Shown: piece by piece, positions 25,041-33,538 of the stretch
Layout: the number at the start of each line of letters is the position of its first letter
Position numbering within the stretch: the stretch's first letter is position 1
Source: Acidisoma silvae
GTDB lineage: Bacteria > Pseudomonadota > Alphaproteobacteria > Acetobacterales > Acetobacteraceae
Direction of reading: 5' to 3'
Assembly: GCF_020618775.1 (NCBI RefSeq)
Contig: NZ_JAESVB010000021.1
Span: 1-50,195 of the forward strand
DNA: 50,195 nucleotides
The notes under the pieces: generated by a model
What the model was told of the DNA's origin: nothing
Databases searched by the model: none
The model's input: only the letters and a program-made list of their open reading frames with translations
Program-made: the position numbers and the translations under genes

Positions 25041-26200
25041 CAGCCCTTGGTCGCCGTCTGGCCCTTGAAGAGCGAAAAGGTGCCGTTCACCACTTCGATA
25101 TCCGTCGTCTTGGCGCCCGCAACCCGGCGGGTTGCCGGATCAAATTTGATGGTGCCGAAAATCACGCTCGGCACGCCGCTGACCTTGGAGAGGCCGGCCT
25201 GAAACTCCTGCCGCGTGGTGCCGTATTGGCGCAGCACGGCGGCGGTCAGGATCAGCGCGTCATAGGCGAAGGCCGCGAAGGCGTCCGGCGCGCTTTGATA
25301 CTTGTCCTGATAGGATTTCACGAAAGCCTGCACCTCCGGCCTTGGATCGGCGGGGAAGAATTCGCTCTCGGTATAGATGCCGTTGGCGGCGTTCCCCGCA
25401 AGCTCGATGAATTTCGGCGAGTAGATCGACCCTACCGCCGCGATCGGAAGGGTAATGCCCTGCTCGCGCGCCTGCCGCACGATGAGCGCGCCGTCGCTGT
25501 AATAGGATTCGAGAACGAGGCCATCCGGCTTCGCCTGCACGGCGCGCGTCAGCGTGGAGCGGAAATCCCGTTCGTCCGGCAGATAGCCTTCGGAATCCAC
25601 GATCGTCGCGCCCCGCGCCTTGGCGGCCTGCGTGAAGAGATCGGTCGCCGTCTTGCCCCAATCCGTATTGAGATGAATGACGGCCGGGCGCTTGAAGCCG
25701 AGCTTGGTGATGGCAAGGTCGGCCAATTGCGGCTGCTCGTCCGCCTGGCTCAGGCTTGGGCTCCAGATGTAATCGCCGGTCGCGGTGAAGCGCGGATGGG
25801 AATTGGTGAAGCCGAGCTGCACCAGCTTGCCGCGCTGGTAGATGGGCGACGCCGCCATGGAGGTTGTGGAGGAGAAGTCCCCCAGCTCCACCAGAATAGC
25901 CGGATCAGCCACGAATTTCTGCGCGATCGCCACCGCCTGGCGCGGATCGTTCTGCGAATCCTCGAAATCATAGGAGAGTGGCCGGCCATGGATGCCGCCT
26001 TCCGCGCCATTGATCTGGATCAGGGCGAGGTCGAAGCCGCGCTTCCATTGCGCGCCGTACTGCGCCAGAGGGCCGGTCAGCGGCCCGCTGACGCCCACCT
26101 TCACCGGCGCCGCATCCGCGCGGGCAGCACGGCCCGCAACGGCATTGAAACCCAGGCCCAGCCCGGCGCAGAGCGCGGCACGGCGTGAAAGATGCGTCAT
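25040..26200 (-). CDS. Branched-chain-type ABC importer substrate-binding protein
   Basis: A 386-residue periplasmic protein of the LivK/AmiC class. The ATG at 26200 is preferred over upstream TTG and GTG codons because a GGTGAG stretch precedes it and it starts a Tat-like signal (MTHLSRRAALCAGLGLGFNA) ending near RAARADA. The mature protein shows KVGVSGPLTGPLAQYGAQWKRG and the SAPDAFAAFAYDALILTAAVL segment typical of the fold. First gene of operon B, whose other members are the fused permease, two ATPases, an LLM monooxygenase and an ATC hydrolase homologue. Confidence 0.9.
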   Translation of the reverse strand: MTHLSRRAALCAGLGLGFNAVAGRAARADAAPVKVGVSGPLTGPLAQYGAQWKRGFDLALIQINGAEGGIHGRPLSYDFEDSQNDPRQAVAIAQKFVADPAILVELGDFSSTTSMAASPIYQRGKLVQLGFTNSHPRFTATGDYIWSPSLSQADEQPQLADLAITKLGFKRPAVIHLNTDWGKTATDLFTQAAKARGATIVDSEGYLPDERDFRSTLTRAVQAKPDGLVLESYYSDGALIVRQAREQGITLPIAAVGSIYSPKFIELAGNAANGIYTESEFFPADPRPEVQAFVKSYQDKYQSAPDAFAAFAYDALILTAAVLRQYGTTRQEFQAGLSKVSGVPSVIFGTIKFDPATRRVAGAKTTDIEVVNGTFSLFKGQTATKG

Positions 26201-26366
26201 TCTGCTCACCAAACTTCACATTATATTTTTTACAATAGTGAATTTAGTAATCATGCTAATATTTAACGCGCAATAAGCCAATGCATATTTTTAAAAACAA
26301 ACCACCATGTCGCCAGCCTGCTCCCCAACAATGCTGAATCGGCTTCGCTGCATTTTCTGAACCCCG
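26201..26366 (-). promoter_or_regulatory. AT-rich promoter region of operon B
   Basis: About 75 bp directly upstream of the operon B binding-protein gene are extremely AT-rich compared with the genes. Read on the minus strand, a TATAAT sequence lies about 20 bp before the start (near 26221-26226), a good -10 candidate. The -35 box could not be fixed. A regulator site such as a LysR target may overlap, but none is recognisable. Confidence 0.4.
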
Positions 26367-26661
26367 ATGCCTTACTGCCAATCTCCAATAGACTTGGGCA
26401 GTAACAGCTACCTAAACGGCGAGTTTGCTGCAGACGGCACGCGACATCGCTATCCGAAGGACACCCAGATCAAGGTTCTGGCGCAACTATTGCCAGGAGA
26501 GCGATGGCGATCTGGATGCCGTCGTCAATACCGACCTAGCCATCAAGAGCGAAGCCTATCCGATGACCTTCGATCAGGGTCAGCTCAAATGCCGTGATCG
26601 CGACCAAACCGGTGTCACACTCATTTCTGCCCCTACCGCCTTCGCGGACCAATGCGCCTAA
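26367..26661 (+). pseudogene. Possible frameshifted remnant of an unrecognised gene
   Basis: Two overlapping plus-strand frames look like consecutive parts of one protein: the first carries DLGSNSYLNGEFAADGTRHR and KDTQIKVLAQLLPG, and a frame change near 26500 leads into GDLDAVVNTDLAIKSEAYP and the terminal segment TLISAPTAFADQCA. Both halves have protein-like composition, unlike random frames. Neither was recognised, no good start signal precedes them, and the surrounding 540 bp hold no other gene. A decayed gene is the simplest reading. Confidence 0.3.
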
Positions 26662-26683
26662 GATGCCGCGCCGCCACGGCAAC

Positions 26684-26716
26684 ACCTCGAACTAGGTGCA
26701 GTCATTTTCAATGACT
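26684..26716 (-). terminator. Hairpins downstream of operon C
   Basis: CACCT (26684-26688) pairs with AGGTG (26695-26699), and directly next to it AGTCATT (26700-26706) pairs with AATGACT (26710-26716) over a TTC loop. They lie 28 bp beyond the end of the cysteine synthase gene. There is no U-tract on the minus strand, so termination is plausible rather than shown. Confidence 0.35.
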
Positions 26717-26743
26717 AGCAGATCGGCCACCCGTAACTGCCAG

Positions 26744-27766
26744 TCACAGGCCGGTAAAAAGATGGGTGGAGAGATAGCGCTCGGCTGATGAGGCGGCGAT
26801 CGCCACGATCCGCTTCCCTGCGCTGGCAGCTTCTTTGGCAACCAACAAGCTGCCGCAGAGCGCAGCGCCGGATGAGATGCCCACGGGAATCCCCTCCAGC
26901 TGGGCGCAAAGGCGCGCGGCCTTCATCGCATCGCGTTCGGATATCTGAAGCACCCGATCTATCACGCTCATATCCAGATTGGCCGGACAGAACCCAGGCC
27001 CGATGCCTTGAATTTCATGGTGGCCAGGATCGTCACCAGAAAGCACGGCACTTTCCATTGGCTCGACGGCAATGACCCGTAGCCCGGGCCGACGCGGTTT
27101 CAGCGCGCGAGCGATGCCTGTTAGGGTTCCCCCGGTGCCAGCCCCGGCGACGATGATATCGACCTCCCCTGCCGTATCGGCCCAGATTTCCTCGGCTGTC
27201 GTCGCCGCGTGGACGGCTGGATTGGCCGGATTGTCGAATTGGCGCGCCATCCAGGCGTCAGAGGAACGAGCAACTAGGTCCTCGGCCCGCGCTATCGCCC
27301 CGGCCATTCCCACGCTGGCCGGTGTCAACTCAACCTTGGCGCCCATGAAGCGCAGCATCTTCTGACGCTCGAGCGAGGCTGAATCCGGCATCACCACCGT
27401 CAGGCGATAGGCTTTGGCCGCCGCCACAAAAGCGAGTGCGATGCCGGTATTGCCGGAGGTCGGCTCCACGATATGGCTTACCCCGGGTATGAGCAGACCC
27501 GCCTGCTCCGCCGCTTCGACCATAGCAAGGCCGATACGGTCCTTTACAGAGCCGAGTGGATTCAAATACTCGAGCTTAAGCGTGAGGTCGGTGGACAGGC
27601 CTTCATGCTCAATGAAGCGGGCAAGCCGAACGAGCGGCGTGCCCCCTACCGCATCCAGAATACTGCCGAAGATGCGGCCCCGCGGCGCGGCCATTGGATG
27701 ATGAATTTTGCTCCCGACAATATCCGTTTTTTGCATGAGTTCAGCCAAGGAAGGGTCATGCAGCAT
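26744..27766 (-). CDS. cysK: Cysteine synthase (O-acetylserine sulfhydrylase) family protein
   Basis: A 340-residue pyridoxal-phosphate enzyme that makes cysteine from O-acetylserine and sulfide. Seen: the PLP lysine in NPLGSVKDR (Lys75), the substrate loop TSGNTG, the phosphate loop GAGTGGTLTG and a C-terminal SSGAA segment. The start at 27766 is chosen because it overlaps the ATPase stop and has GGAAG upstream; this gives about 30 extra N-terminal residues compared with typical CysK (the family core begins at RIFGSILDAVGGTPLVRL). An ATG at 27733 is an alternative. It is the last gene of operon C, which strongly suggests that sulfur released by the upstream oxygenases is fixed into cysteine. 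Confidence 0.88.
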   Translation of the reverse strand: MLHDPSLAELMQKTDIVGSKIHHPMAAPRGRIFGSILDAVGGTPLVRLARFIEHEGLSTDLTLKLEYLNPLGSVKDRIGLAMVEAAEQAGLLIPGVSHIVEPTSGNTGIALAFVAAAKAYRLTVVMPDSASLERQKMLRFMGAKVELTPASVGMAGAIARAEDLVARSSDAWMARQFDNPANPAVHAATTAEEIWADTAGEVDIIVAGAGTGGTLTGIARALKPRRPGLRVIAVEPMESAVLSGDDPGHHEIQGIGPGFCPANLDMSVIDRVLQISERDAMKAARLCAQLEGIPVGISSGAALCGSLLVAKEAASAGKRIVAIAASSAERYLSTHLFTGL

Positions 27767-28622
27767 CGATGCGAGCTTCCACCTCGGACAGCCCCTTGAC
27801 CGTGCTATGGCCCACACCAAGCTGCGTCAGGATCTCGTCACGCCGGGCAATGAAAAAGGGATCCGAGCGGTCTCTCGCATAGCTTTCCGATATCGGCACA
27901 ATCTCCGCGATGCGGCCGGGATTAGGCTGCATGACGATGACACGATTGCCGAGATAGACCGCCTCCTCCACATCATGCGTAACCAGCACGGTCGTAATGC
28001 CTTCATCGGCGACGATCCTCTTCAACTCGTCTTGCAGACGCAAGCGCGTCAGGGCGTCGAGCGCGCCGAGCGGTTCGTCGAGCAGCAGCAGACGCGGGTC
28101 GCTGACCAAAGCACGGGCGATCGCCACGCGCTGTGCCATGCCACCCGACAACTGGGCAGGATAGGCTTGGGCCGCATGGTCCAAGCCTACTAGGTGCAGC
28201 AGCCCCGCGACCTTTTCGCGCCGCTCAGCCTTGCTCAGCGGGCTGCGGCGAAGAGCGACCGCAACATTTGCTTCCGCCGTCAACCAAGGCAACAGGCGAT
28301 GTTCCTGAAAAACGATGGCACGATCTGCACCTGGCCGTAGAACCCGCTCGCCACCGACACGGATCTCCCCGTCATAGACCGTGTCGAGCCCAAGGATCAG
28401 CCGAAGTAATGTCGATTTACCGCAGCCGGAGGCGCCAACGATGCTCAGGAATTCTCCCGGCCGAACATCAAAGCCGATATCGGACAGCACCGTCACCGCG
28501 CGATCAGCGACGCCGAATTCCTTGCCGACGCGGGCGAGGCTCAGTTCATGCCCTTTTTTCCGGGCAATAGACAATTCCGCCATGACGTCATCCATTTGCG
28601 ATACCGACCTGAAATAGCTCAT
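27756..28622 (-). CDS. Ssu/Tau-type ABC importer ATPase
   Basis: About 288 residues from the start at 28622, which overlaps the preceding permease stop as ATGA and has GGAGAG upstream; an in-frame ATG at 28634 is possible. Walker A is GASGCGKST, the signature is LSGGMAQRVAIARAL and Walker B is LLLLDEPLGALDALTR. It has the C-terminal pattern RVIVMQPNPGRIAEIVPI seen in SsuB, TauB and NrtD/CmpD. Energises uptake through the two permeases encoded upstream. The family carries sulfonates, nitrate, bicarbonate and thiamine precursors; context supports sulfonates. Confidence 0.9.
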   Translation of the reverse strand: MSYFRSVSQMDDVMAELSIARKKGHELSLARVGKEFGVADRAVTVLSDIGFDVRPGEFLSIVGASGCGKSTLLRLILGLDTVYDGEIRVGGERVLRPGADRAIVFQEHRLLPWLTAEANVAVALRRSPLSKAERREKVAGLLHLVGLDHAAQAYPAQLSGGMAQRVAIARALVSDPRLLLLDEPLGALDALTRLRLQDELKRIVADEGITTVLVTHDVEEAVYLGNRVIVMQPNPGRIAEIVPISESYARDRSDPFFIARRDEILTQLGVGHSTVKGLSEVEARIDAA

Positions 28623-29371
28623 GCTGCTCTCCATCGCGCCAAGCGCGTTTCCAGCCGGCCTGTCGCCAGAGTAAAAAGACCGCCGACGATGGCGAGAACG
28701 ATGAGATAGAAAACCAGCAGATTCATTTCGAACAGATGCTGGCCTTCATCCATGCGGCCGCCAAGGCCGGGCGCCACATCCAGCAGCAGCTCCGCGCCAA
28801 TTGTCGCCATCCAGGCATAGATCAAAGCAGCACGTAGACCCGCGAAGATTTCCGCAAGTGAGCCGGGCAAAGCAATGAGTGTCAGAAAGTCCAGCCCACG
28901 AAAGGCAAGCGCCATAGATAATTCCCGGTATTGCTGGGGAATATTGGCGACACCGCGCCAACTGTTAACGACTGTCGGCTGAAAGGCCGCCATGGCGATG
29001 AAGGCGATCTTGCCGACCTCCCCACCCCCAAACCAGGCTGAGAGAAGTGGAATCCAAGCAAATAGCGCGATTTGACGATGCACCACCAGCATCGGTCCGA
29101 GCAGGCGCTGCGTGGTCTTCGACAGGCCGATAACAACGCCGAGCACCGTTCCGATTGTGCTTCCGACGATGAAGCCCAGTATGTCTCGCGCGAGGCTGGC
29201 GCGGATCGCCGCGGCCAGGTCACCGCTTGCCCACTCGGCCCGGCCGGCGATCCAGACCTGTTCAAGTGGCGGCAAAAACCTTGGATCGACGAGACCCGAA
29301 TGGCTAGCCGCTTCCCACAGGATAAGGAGAATGACCGGGGCGAGCGCCGCTTGCACGAATGAACGGCTCAT
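28619..29371 (-). CDS. Ssu/Tau-type ABC importer permease (second of two)
   Basis: A 250-residue inner-membrane permease with about six helices. The start at 29371 overlaps the previous permease stop by ATGA. The EAA-like loop is around ELSMALAFRGLDFLTLIALPGSL, followed by a GLRAALIYAWMATIGAEL segment characteristic of SsuC and NrtB. Its sequence differs clearly from the upstream permease, so the channel is probably a heterodimer rather than the usual SsuC homodimer. Confidence 0.9.
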   Translation of the reverse strand: MSRSFVQAALAPVILLILWEAASHSGLVDPRFLPPLEQVWIAGRAEWASGDLAAAIRASLARDILGFIVGSTIGTVLGVVIGLSKTTQRLLGPMLVVHRQIALFAWIPLLSAWFGGGEVGKIAFIAMAAFQPTVVNSWRGVANIPQQYRELSMALAFRGLDFLTLIALPGSLAEIFAGLRAALIYAWMATIGAELLLDVAPGLGGRMDEGQHLFEMNLLVFYLIVLAIVGGLFTLATGRLETRLARWRAA

Positions 29372-30201
29372 CGCGGCGCCTGCCAATAAAGCAGGCGACG
29401 CTCCAGCAGGGCCAGAAGCATGTGCAATGCGAGGCCAATTACCCCAATGACGACGACAGCCGCCAGCACGACATCAAGCTGAAACAGCTGCCTGCCGTAG
29501 GCCATCATATAGCCAAGCCCTGAAAAAGAACCTATGAGTTCCACCGCGACCAGCGTCTGCCAGCCATTGGCAAGTCCTTCACGCAAACCCGTGAATATCT
29601 GCGGCACCGCCGCTGGCAGAATGATGGTAGACAGCATGGAGAACGGCCCCAGGGAAATGGCCCGGCCGAGTTCCAGAAATCCCGCCGGCACATCGCGTAT
29701 GCCCTGGCGGGTATTGAGAACCACCGGAATGAAACAGGCCCAGGCAATTGCGATGATTTTCGGCGCATCGCCAAGCCCTGTGAACAGGATCAGGATCGGT
29801 AACCAACCGAGGACCGGAATTTGGGCCAAGGCCACGAACAGGGGCTCGACCAGTTTGCGGGCTCTTGGGAAGAGCCCAAAGGCCAGACCCGTCATCACCC
29901 CAAGCACGGCGCCCGCGGCAAAACCCTTAACCACGCGGCCAAGGCTGACGAGAATATCCTGCCGCAAGGATCCGTCCGACCAGCCGCCTCGCAAGGCAGC
30001 GATCACGGCCGCGGGCGGCGGCAAGATCTGCTGAGGCAGCCAATTGCACCACCCCGCCAGGCTCCAGGCAACCAGAAGTCCCAGTGGCACCGCAAACGCG
30101 ATGCCGGCTCTGCCCAGGGCTGGAAGCCATGGCGAGGCGTATCGGGCTTTGCGGGCACGCCTTGGCCCCAGCACTGTGGTTGAAATGACATCGCCGCTCA
30201 C
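29368..30201 (-). CDS. Ssu/Tau-type ABC importer permease (first of two)
   Basis: A 277-residue inner-membrane permease with an N-terminal basic extension (residues 1-25) and about six helices. The cytoplasmic coupling loop is around LELGRAISLGPFSMLSTIIL and is followed by GLREGLANGWQTLVAVELIG, as in SsuC/TauC. It is 9 bp from the binding-protein gene and overlaps the second permease gene by 4 bp. Confidence 0.9.
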   Translation of the reverse strand: MSGDVISTTVLGPRRARKARYASPWLPALGRAGIAFAVPLGLLVAWSLAGWCNWLPQQILPPPAAVIAALRGGWSDGSLRQDILVSLGRVVKGFAAGAVLGVMTGLAFGLFPRARKLVEPLFVALAQIPVLGWLPILILFTGLGDAPKIIAIAWACFIPVVLNTRQGIRDVPAGFLELGRAISLGPFSMLSTIILPAAVPQIFTGLREGLANGWQTLVAVELIGSFSGLGYMMAYGRQLFQLDVVLAAVVVIGVIGLALHMLLALLERRLLYWQAPR

Positions 30202-30210
30202 AGGAAGATC

Positions 30211-31329
30211 CTAGTCTGCCGCCAGTTTCGCCTGTTCGACCGACCCGTCTGTCAGCTTCTTGCCGCTGGCGTCATAGGTCGGCCAGTAATGCTGCAGTTT
30301 GAGAGCGATCAGCGCTTCCTGCAGATATTTCGGCTGGAACCAAGTATCGACGTCCACGATCTGCGTGATCAGGTGATAGGCCTTCGCATGCGCGACCTGA
30401 TCTTTATAGCGGGCGACAAGGTAAGGATCGATCACCGGCGAGTTGCGATGCGCCAGCTGCTCGTTGCGGAAATCATCGACGAAGCTCTGCACCGGCAGGC
30501 CCGACTTCGCCCAGATTTCAAAGACCTTGTTACGGTTCGCTTCATCCGAGCCAAATTTGGCTGCCAGCACGAAAGCCTGAACCACCTTTTCCGTCAGATC
30601 CGGATGCGCCTGTTCGAAGGATTTCGTGACCAGCAATCCGGCTTCCGCGCCCAGGGTCGGGTCGTCACCTTTGGTGGAATAGATGATCTTGACGACGCCA
30701 CGCCGCGCGAGATCAAGATATTCGCTGCCGCCGAAGGATGCGTCGATGGCGCCGGAGACCAAGGCGGCGGTTGCCGAATTGGTATCAAGCCCGACGAAGC
30801 GCACGTCCTTCTCTGTCATGCCATGAACCTGAAGGACACGATCGGTCGCCATCTGCAGGTTGGTACCGCGAAACTCCGCGACCCGCCGCCCACGCAGATC
30901 ATTGATGCTGTGAATGGTCGAGTTCGGCGGAACGGCGAGATAGAGCGGAGAATGCACGCCGCCGGAGGCAAGATATTCCGTCTGCAGCCCATGCGAGCGG
31001 CCGACGATCGATGGCAGATCACCGAGACCGGCCGCGAAATCCAATTGCCCGGCGGCCAGCGACTCATTCAGAGCTGGCCCTGCGCCCCGAAAGAAGGTCC
31101 ATGTCACCTTCACATCCGGATCATTCTTGAATTCTGCTTCCACAAATTTTCCGATATTGGCAATGGAGGGATAATCGCCATAACCGACGGGGCGGTCATC
31201 CAGACCGACACCCGGATAGCCGATGCGGATCGTGATCGGCTGTCCGGCACTTGCCGCTGTGGGGGTTCCGATGCCGATAAGACTCGCGAAAAATCCAGCG
31301 GCGAGTGCGCCGCTCCAAATGGCTTTCAC
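30211..31329 (-). CDS. Ssu/Tau-type ABC importer substrate-binding protein
   Basis: A 372-residue periplasmic protein of the SsuA/TauA/NMT1 class. A Sec signal peptide ends near TPTAASA (about residue 28). The mature protein begins with ITIRIGYPGVGLDDRP, followed by a polar stretch longer than in most SsuA proteins, and has the SLAAGQLDFAAGLGDLP and GLQTEYLASGG segments, then RGRRVAEFRGTNLQ, which line the ligand cleft in this class. An AGGAG site precedes the ATG. Third gene of operon C. It is larger than most SsuA proteins, so a bulkier sulfonate or ester may be the ligand. Confidence 0.9.
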   Translation of the reverse strand: MKAIWSGALAAGFFASLIGIGTPTAASAGQPITIRIGYPGVGLDDRPVGYGDYPSIANIGKFVEAEFKNDPDVKVTWTFFRGAGPALNESLAAGQLDFAAGLGDLPSIVGRSHGLQTEYLASGGVHSPLYLAVPPNSTIHSINDLRGRRVAEFRGTNLQMATDRVLQVHGMTEKDVRFVGLDTNSATAALVSGAIDASFGGSEYLDLARRGVVKIIYSTKGDDPTLGAEAGLLVTKSFEQAHPDLTEKVVQAFVLAAKFGSDEANRNKVFEIWAKSGLPVQSFVDDFRNEQLAHRNSPVIDPYLVARYKDQVAHAKAYHLITQIVDVDTWFQPKYLQEALIALKLQHYWPTYDASGKKLTDGSVEQAKLAAD

Positions 31330-31361
31330 ATCAATCTCCTGCGAAGGCTAAGCTGTTCGGA

Positions 31362-32291
31362 TCAGGCTGCGGCGAAAGCCGGCTTGCGTACGATCTTGCT
31401 CCGGGTGGTGCTACGAAGTCCGTCGATGCTTACCGGTACGATGCCGTCTAATGTCGTGCGACGCACGATGCGTGTTTGCTCGCCATAGTCGTTCAGGGCG
31501 TAATGCTGGGTCGCGCGATTATCCCAGATCACAACATCGCCCTGGCGCCAGCGCCAGCGCACCGTATTTTCCAGCCGCAGCACATAGGCTTGAAGAAGAT
31601 CGAAGAGCACGCGGGATTCACGGTTGGAATGGCCGACGAAGGATCGCACGAAATTGCCTAGGATCAGCGAAGGCTCGCCTGTCTCGGGATGCACATGCAC
31701 CACCGGATGCTCGGTCTCATAGACGGTCGAGGTAAAAACCTCCTCATAATGCTGCCGTTCCGCTTCCGTCGCTTTAGGGCGCACCGTGGCGTAATCATAG
31801 AGATTGCTATGAACCGCCCATAATTGCTCGGCCAGCGACTTCAAGGCCGGCGGCAGATCGCTATAGGCTGCGGCTGTGTTAGACCAGACAGTATCTCCGC
31901 CCACAGGCGGAATGGTGACACCCCGCAGGATGGAGATCTTAGGATAGGCATCGACGAACGTGACGTCGGTGTGCCAGGTGTCAGCCCGTCCGCCCCCGCC
32001 CCGGGAATCGAGTTCCAGAATGGCATTGCTGCCCTCCCGTGGCTTCTGTGTCGGATGCGGTATGAGCGACCCGAAGCGCAGAGAAAACCGCTCTTGCTCT
32101 TCATCCGTCAGATGCGTTTGAGCGCGAAAGAAGACAACTTTATGCCGCAATAGTGCGGCGTTGATTGCCACGATACTGTGTTCCGGAAGATCCCCGGAAA
32201 GACGGACGTCCCGGATCTCTGCGCCGATACGCGGTGTGAGTTCCGCGATATCCAGCGACGCGGCCGCATTGAAGTCGATCTGATCTGGCAT
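31362..32291 (-). CDS. TauD/TfdA-family Fe(II)/2-oxoglutarate dioxygenase
   Basis: A 309-residue cytosolic oxygenase. Iron ligands are H107-T-D109 (DTWHTDVTF) and distal H263 (ATQHYALNDYG), with R274 in QTRIVRR for 2-oxoglutarate. The segment ISILRGVTIPPVGGDTVWSN is characteristic of taurine, alkyl sulfonate and alkyl sulfate dioxygenases. It is closer to that group than the homologue at 11.1 kb, whose motif is HSDHH. It lies between the SfnB-like gene and the importer of operon C. Expected reaction: hydroxylation next to sulfur, releasing sulfite or sulfate; exact substrate unknown. Confidence 0.9.
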   Translation of the reverse strand: MPDQIDFNAAASLDIAELTPRIGAEIRDVRLSGDLPEHSIVAINAALLRHKVVFFRAQTHLTDEEQERFSLRFGSLIPHPTQKPREGSNAILELDSRGGGGRADTWHTDVTFVDAYPKISILRGVTIPPVGGDTVWSNTAAAYSDLPPALKSLAEQLWAVHSNLYDYATVRPKATEAERQHYEEVFTSTVYETEHPVVHVHPETGEPSLILGNFVRSFVGHSNRESRVLFDLLQAYVLRLENTVRWRWRQGDVVIWDNRATQHYALNDYGEQTRIVRRTTLDGIVPVSIDGLRSTTRSKIVRKPAFAAA

Positions 32292-32323
32292 GCGCGATGT
32301 TCCTCTCTTTGTTTTCGAGATTT

Positions 32324-33538
32324 TTATGAGGTTGCTGCGTAGGTTGTCGCAGAGCGGCTATCGAATAATCCAAGATAGGTCTTGCCAATGATATCCTGAG
32401 CGGCATCGGCATTCGGCGGATGAAAGGCGCCGGCGCGCACGTCGCGATAAAGCCGCTCCAACTCACCGGACCGGGCGAGCGAGCTGGCGCCGGCGATTTT
32501 GAGCGACAGATCGACGACCCGTTTCGCGCCTTCCACCGCCTGCTGTTTGGCAGACAGGAATTTCGCAGGCCAGCGTGAACCGTGGTCCACGCCGTCCCAC
32601 CATTCCTGCACGACACGGTCTAGAACCGCTTCCAATGCATCGAGTGCGATCGCGGCCTCAGCCACGCTCAGTTGCGTAGCGGGATGATGGGCGTAGCTTT
32701 GTCCGCCGAGAGCGGCTGAGCTTCGGCGGCGCGCGGCGTCGAGCGCCAGATCGAAGGCCCGGCGCGCGATCCCGTTATAGACGGCGCTGATGCCGGGAAT
32801 GGCGGAAGCCAATATGCCGTCTATGAAGTTGTCGGAAGGCGGCCCCGCCGGCAGAACGCGAATCACACGAGCCGCATCTGCATAGGCACCATCCAAAACG
32901 GTGTCATCACTTCCAGTCGCACGCAGGCCGAGCGCATCCCAGGTCGGCACCACGGTTACGCCAGCGGCATCGCGGGCGATGAAAGCATGCACTATCTTGG
33001 GCGCAGTCGGGTCGGATTCGTCGATACCATGCACGCCCAGCCAGTCCCAGGCCGGCGACAGAGACGTCAATACCTTACGACCGCTGAAACGATAGCTGCC
33101 ATCGGGCTGCGGCACCGCTTTGACAAAGGCATGAGCCAGTCCCAAATCATTGCCCGGCTCGCCATGTCCGGCGGCAAACAGTTTGCCGGCGGCGGCTTCC
33201 TCCAAAATCCATTGCCCCGACTTGTCGCCGTGATGCCAAAGATGCGCGGCCGCGCCCGTCCAATACAGATGCATATTGAGCGCGAGCGCGGTCGAAGGTG
33301 CATGATAGGCAAGCCGCCTGATCTCCGCGATCAGTTCCGGTCCGCTAAAACCAACGCCGCCAACGGCAACCGGCACACCAGCGCTGAGAAAGCCGGCATC
33401 CCGCAACTCCACCAAATCTTCGTGAAAAAACCGGTTCTCCCGGTCATAGCCGGCGGCGCGCGACGCGATACGCTGCAACAATGCATCGTCCAGAATACGC
33501 TTCGGGCCACTGACCGGGCGAAAATTAACGACAGACAT
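32324..33538 (-). CDS. Acyl-CoA dehydrogenase-fold flavoprotein, SfnB type
   Basis: A 404-residue flavoprotein of the acyl-CoA dehydrogenase fold. The N-terminal helices (DLVELRDAGFLSAGVPVAVG), the middle beta domain (FSGRKVLTSLSPAWDWLGVHG) and the C-terminal bundle (KIAGASSLARSGELERLYRD, then GAFHPPN) are intact. Proteins of this branch occur next to sulfone and sulfonate monooxygenases and probably act as flavin-dependent oxidases or monooxygenases rather than on fatty acyl-CoA. It is the first gene of operon C, upstream of the TauD-like dioxygenase. Confidence 0.85.
   Translation of the reverse strand: MSVVNFRPVSGPKRILDDALLQRIASRAAGYDRENRFFHEDLVELRDAGFLSAGVPVAVGGVGFSGPELIAEIRRLAYHAPSTALALNMHLYWTGAAAHLWHHGDKSGQWILEEAAAGKLFAAGHGEPGNDLGLAHAFVKAVPQPDGSYRFSGRKVLTSLSPAWDWLGVHGIDESDPTAPKIVHAFIARDAAGVTVVPTWDALGLRATGSDDTVLDGAYADAARVIRVLPAGPPSDNFIDGILASAIPGISAVYNGIARRAFDLALDAARRRSSAALGGQSYAHHPATQLSVAEAAIALDALEAVLDRVVQEWWDGVDHGSRWPAKFLSAKQQAVEGAKRVVDLSLKIAGASSLARSGELERLYRDVRAGAFHPPNADAAQDIIGKTYLGLFDSRSATTYAATS

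Noticed and set aside
25040-25661. CRISPR-like or tandem repeat structure among the short overlapping frames in GC-rich genes
   Set aside because: No regularly spaced repeats were found; the many overlapping frames only reflect high GC content and few stop codons.
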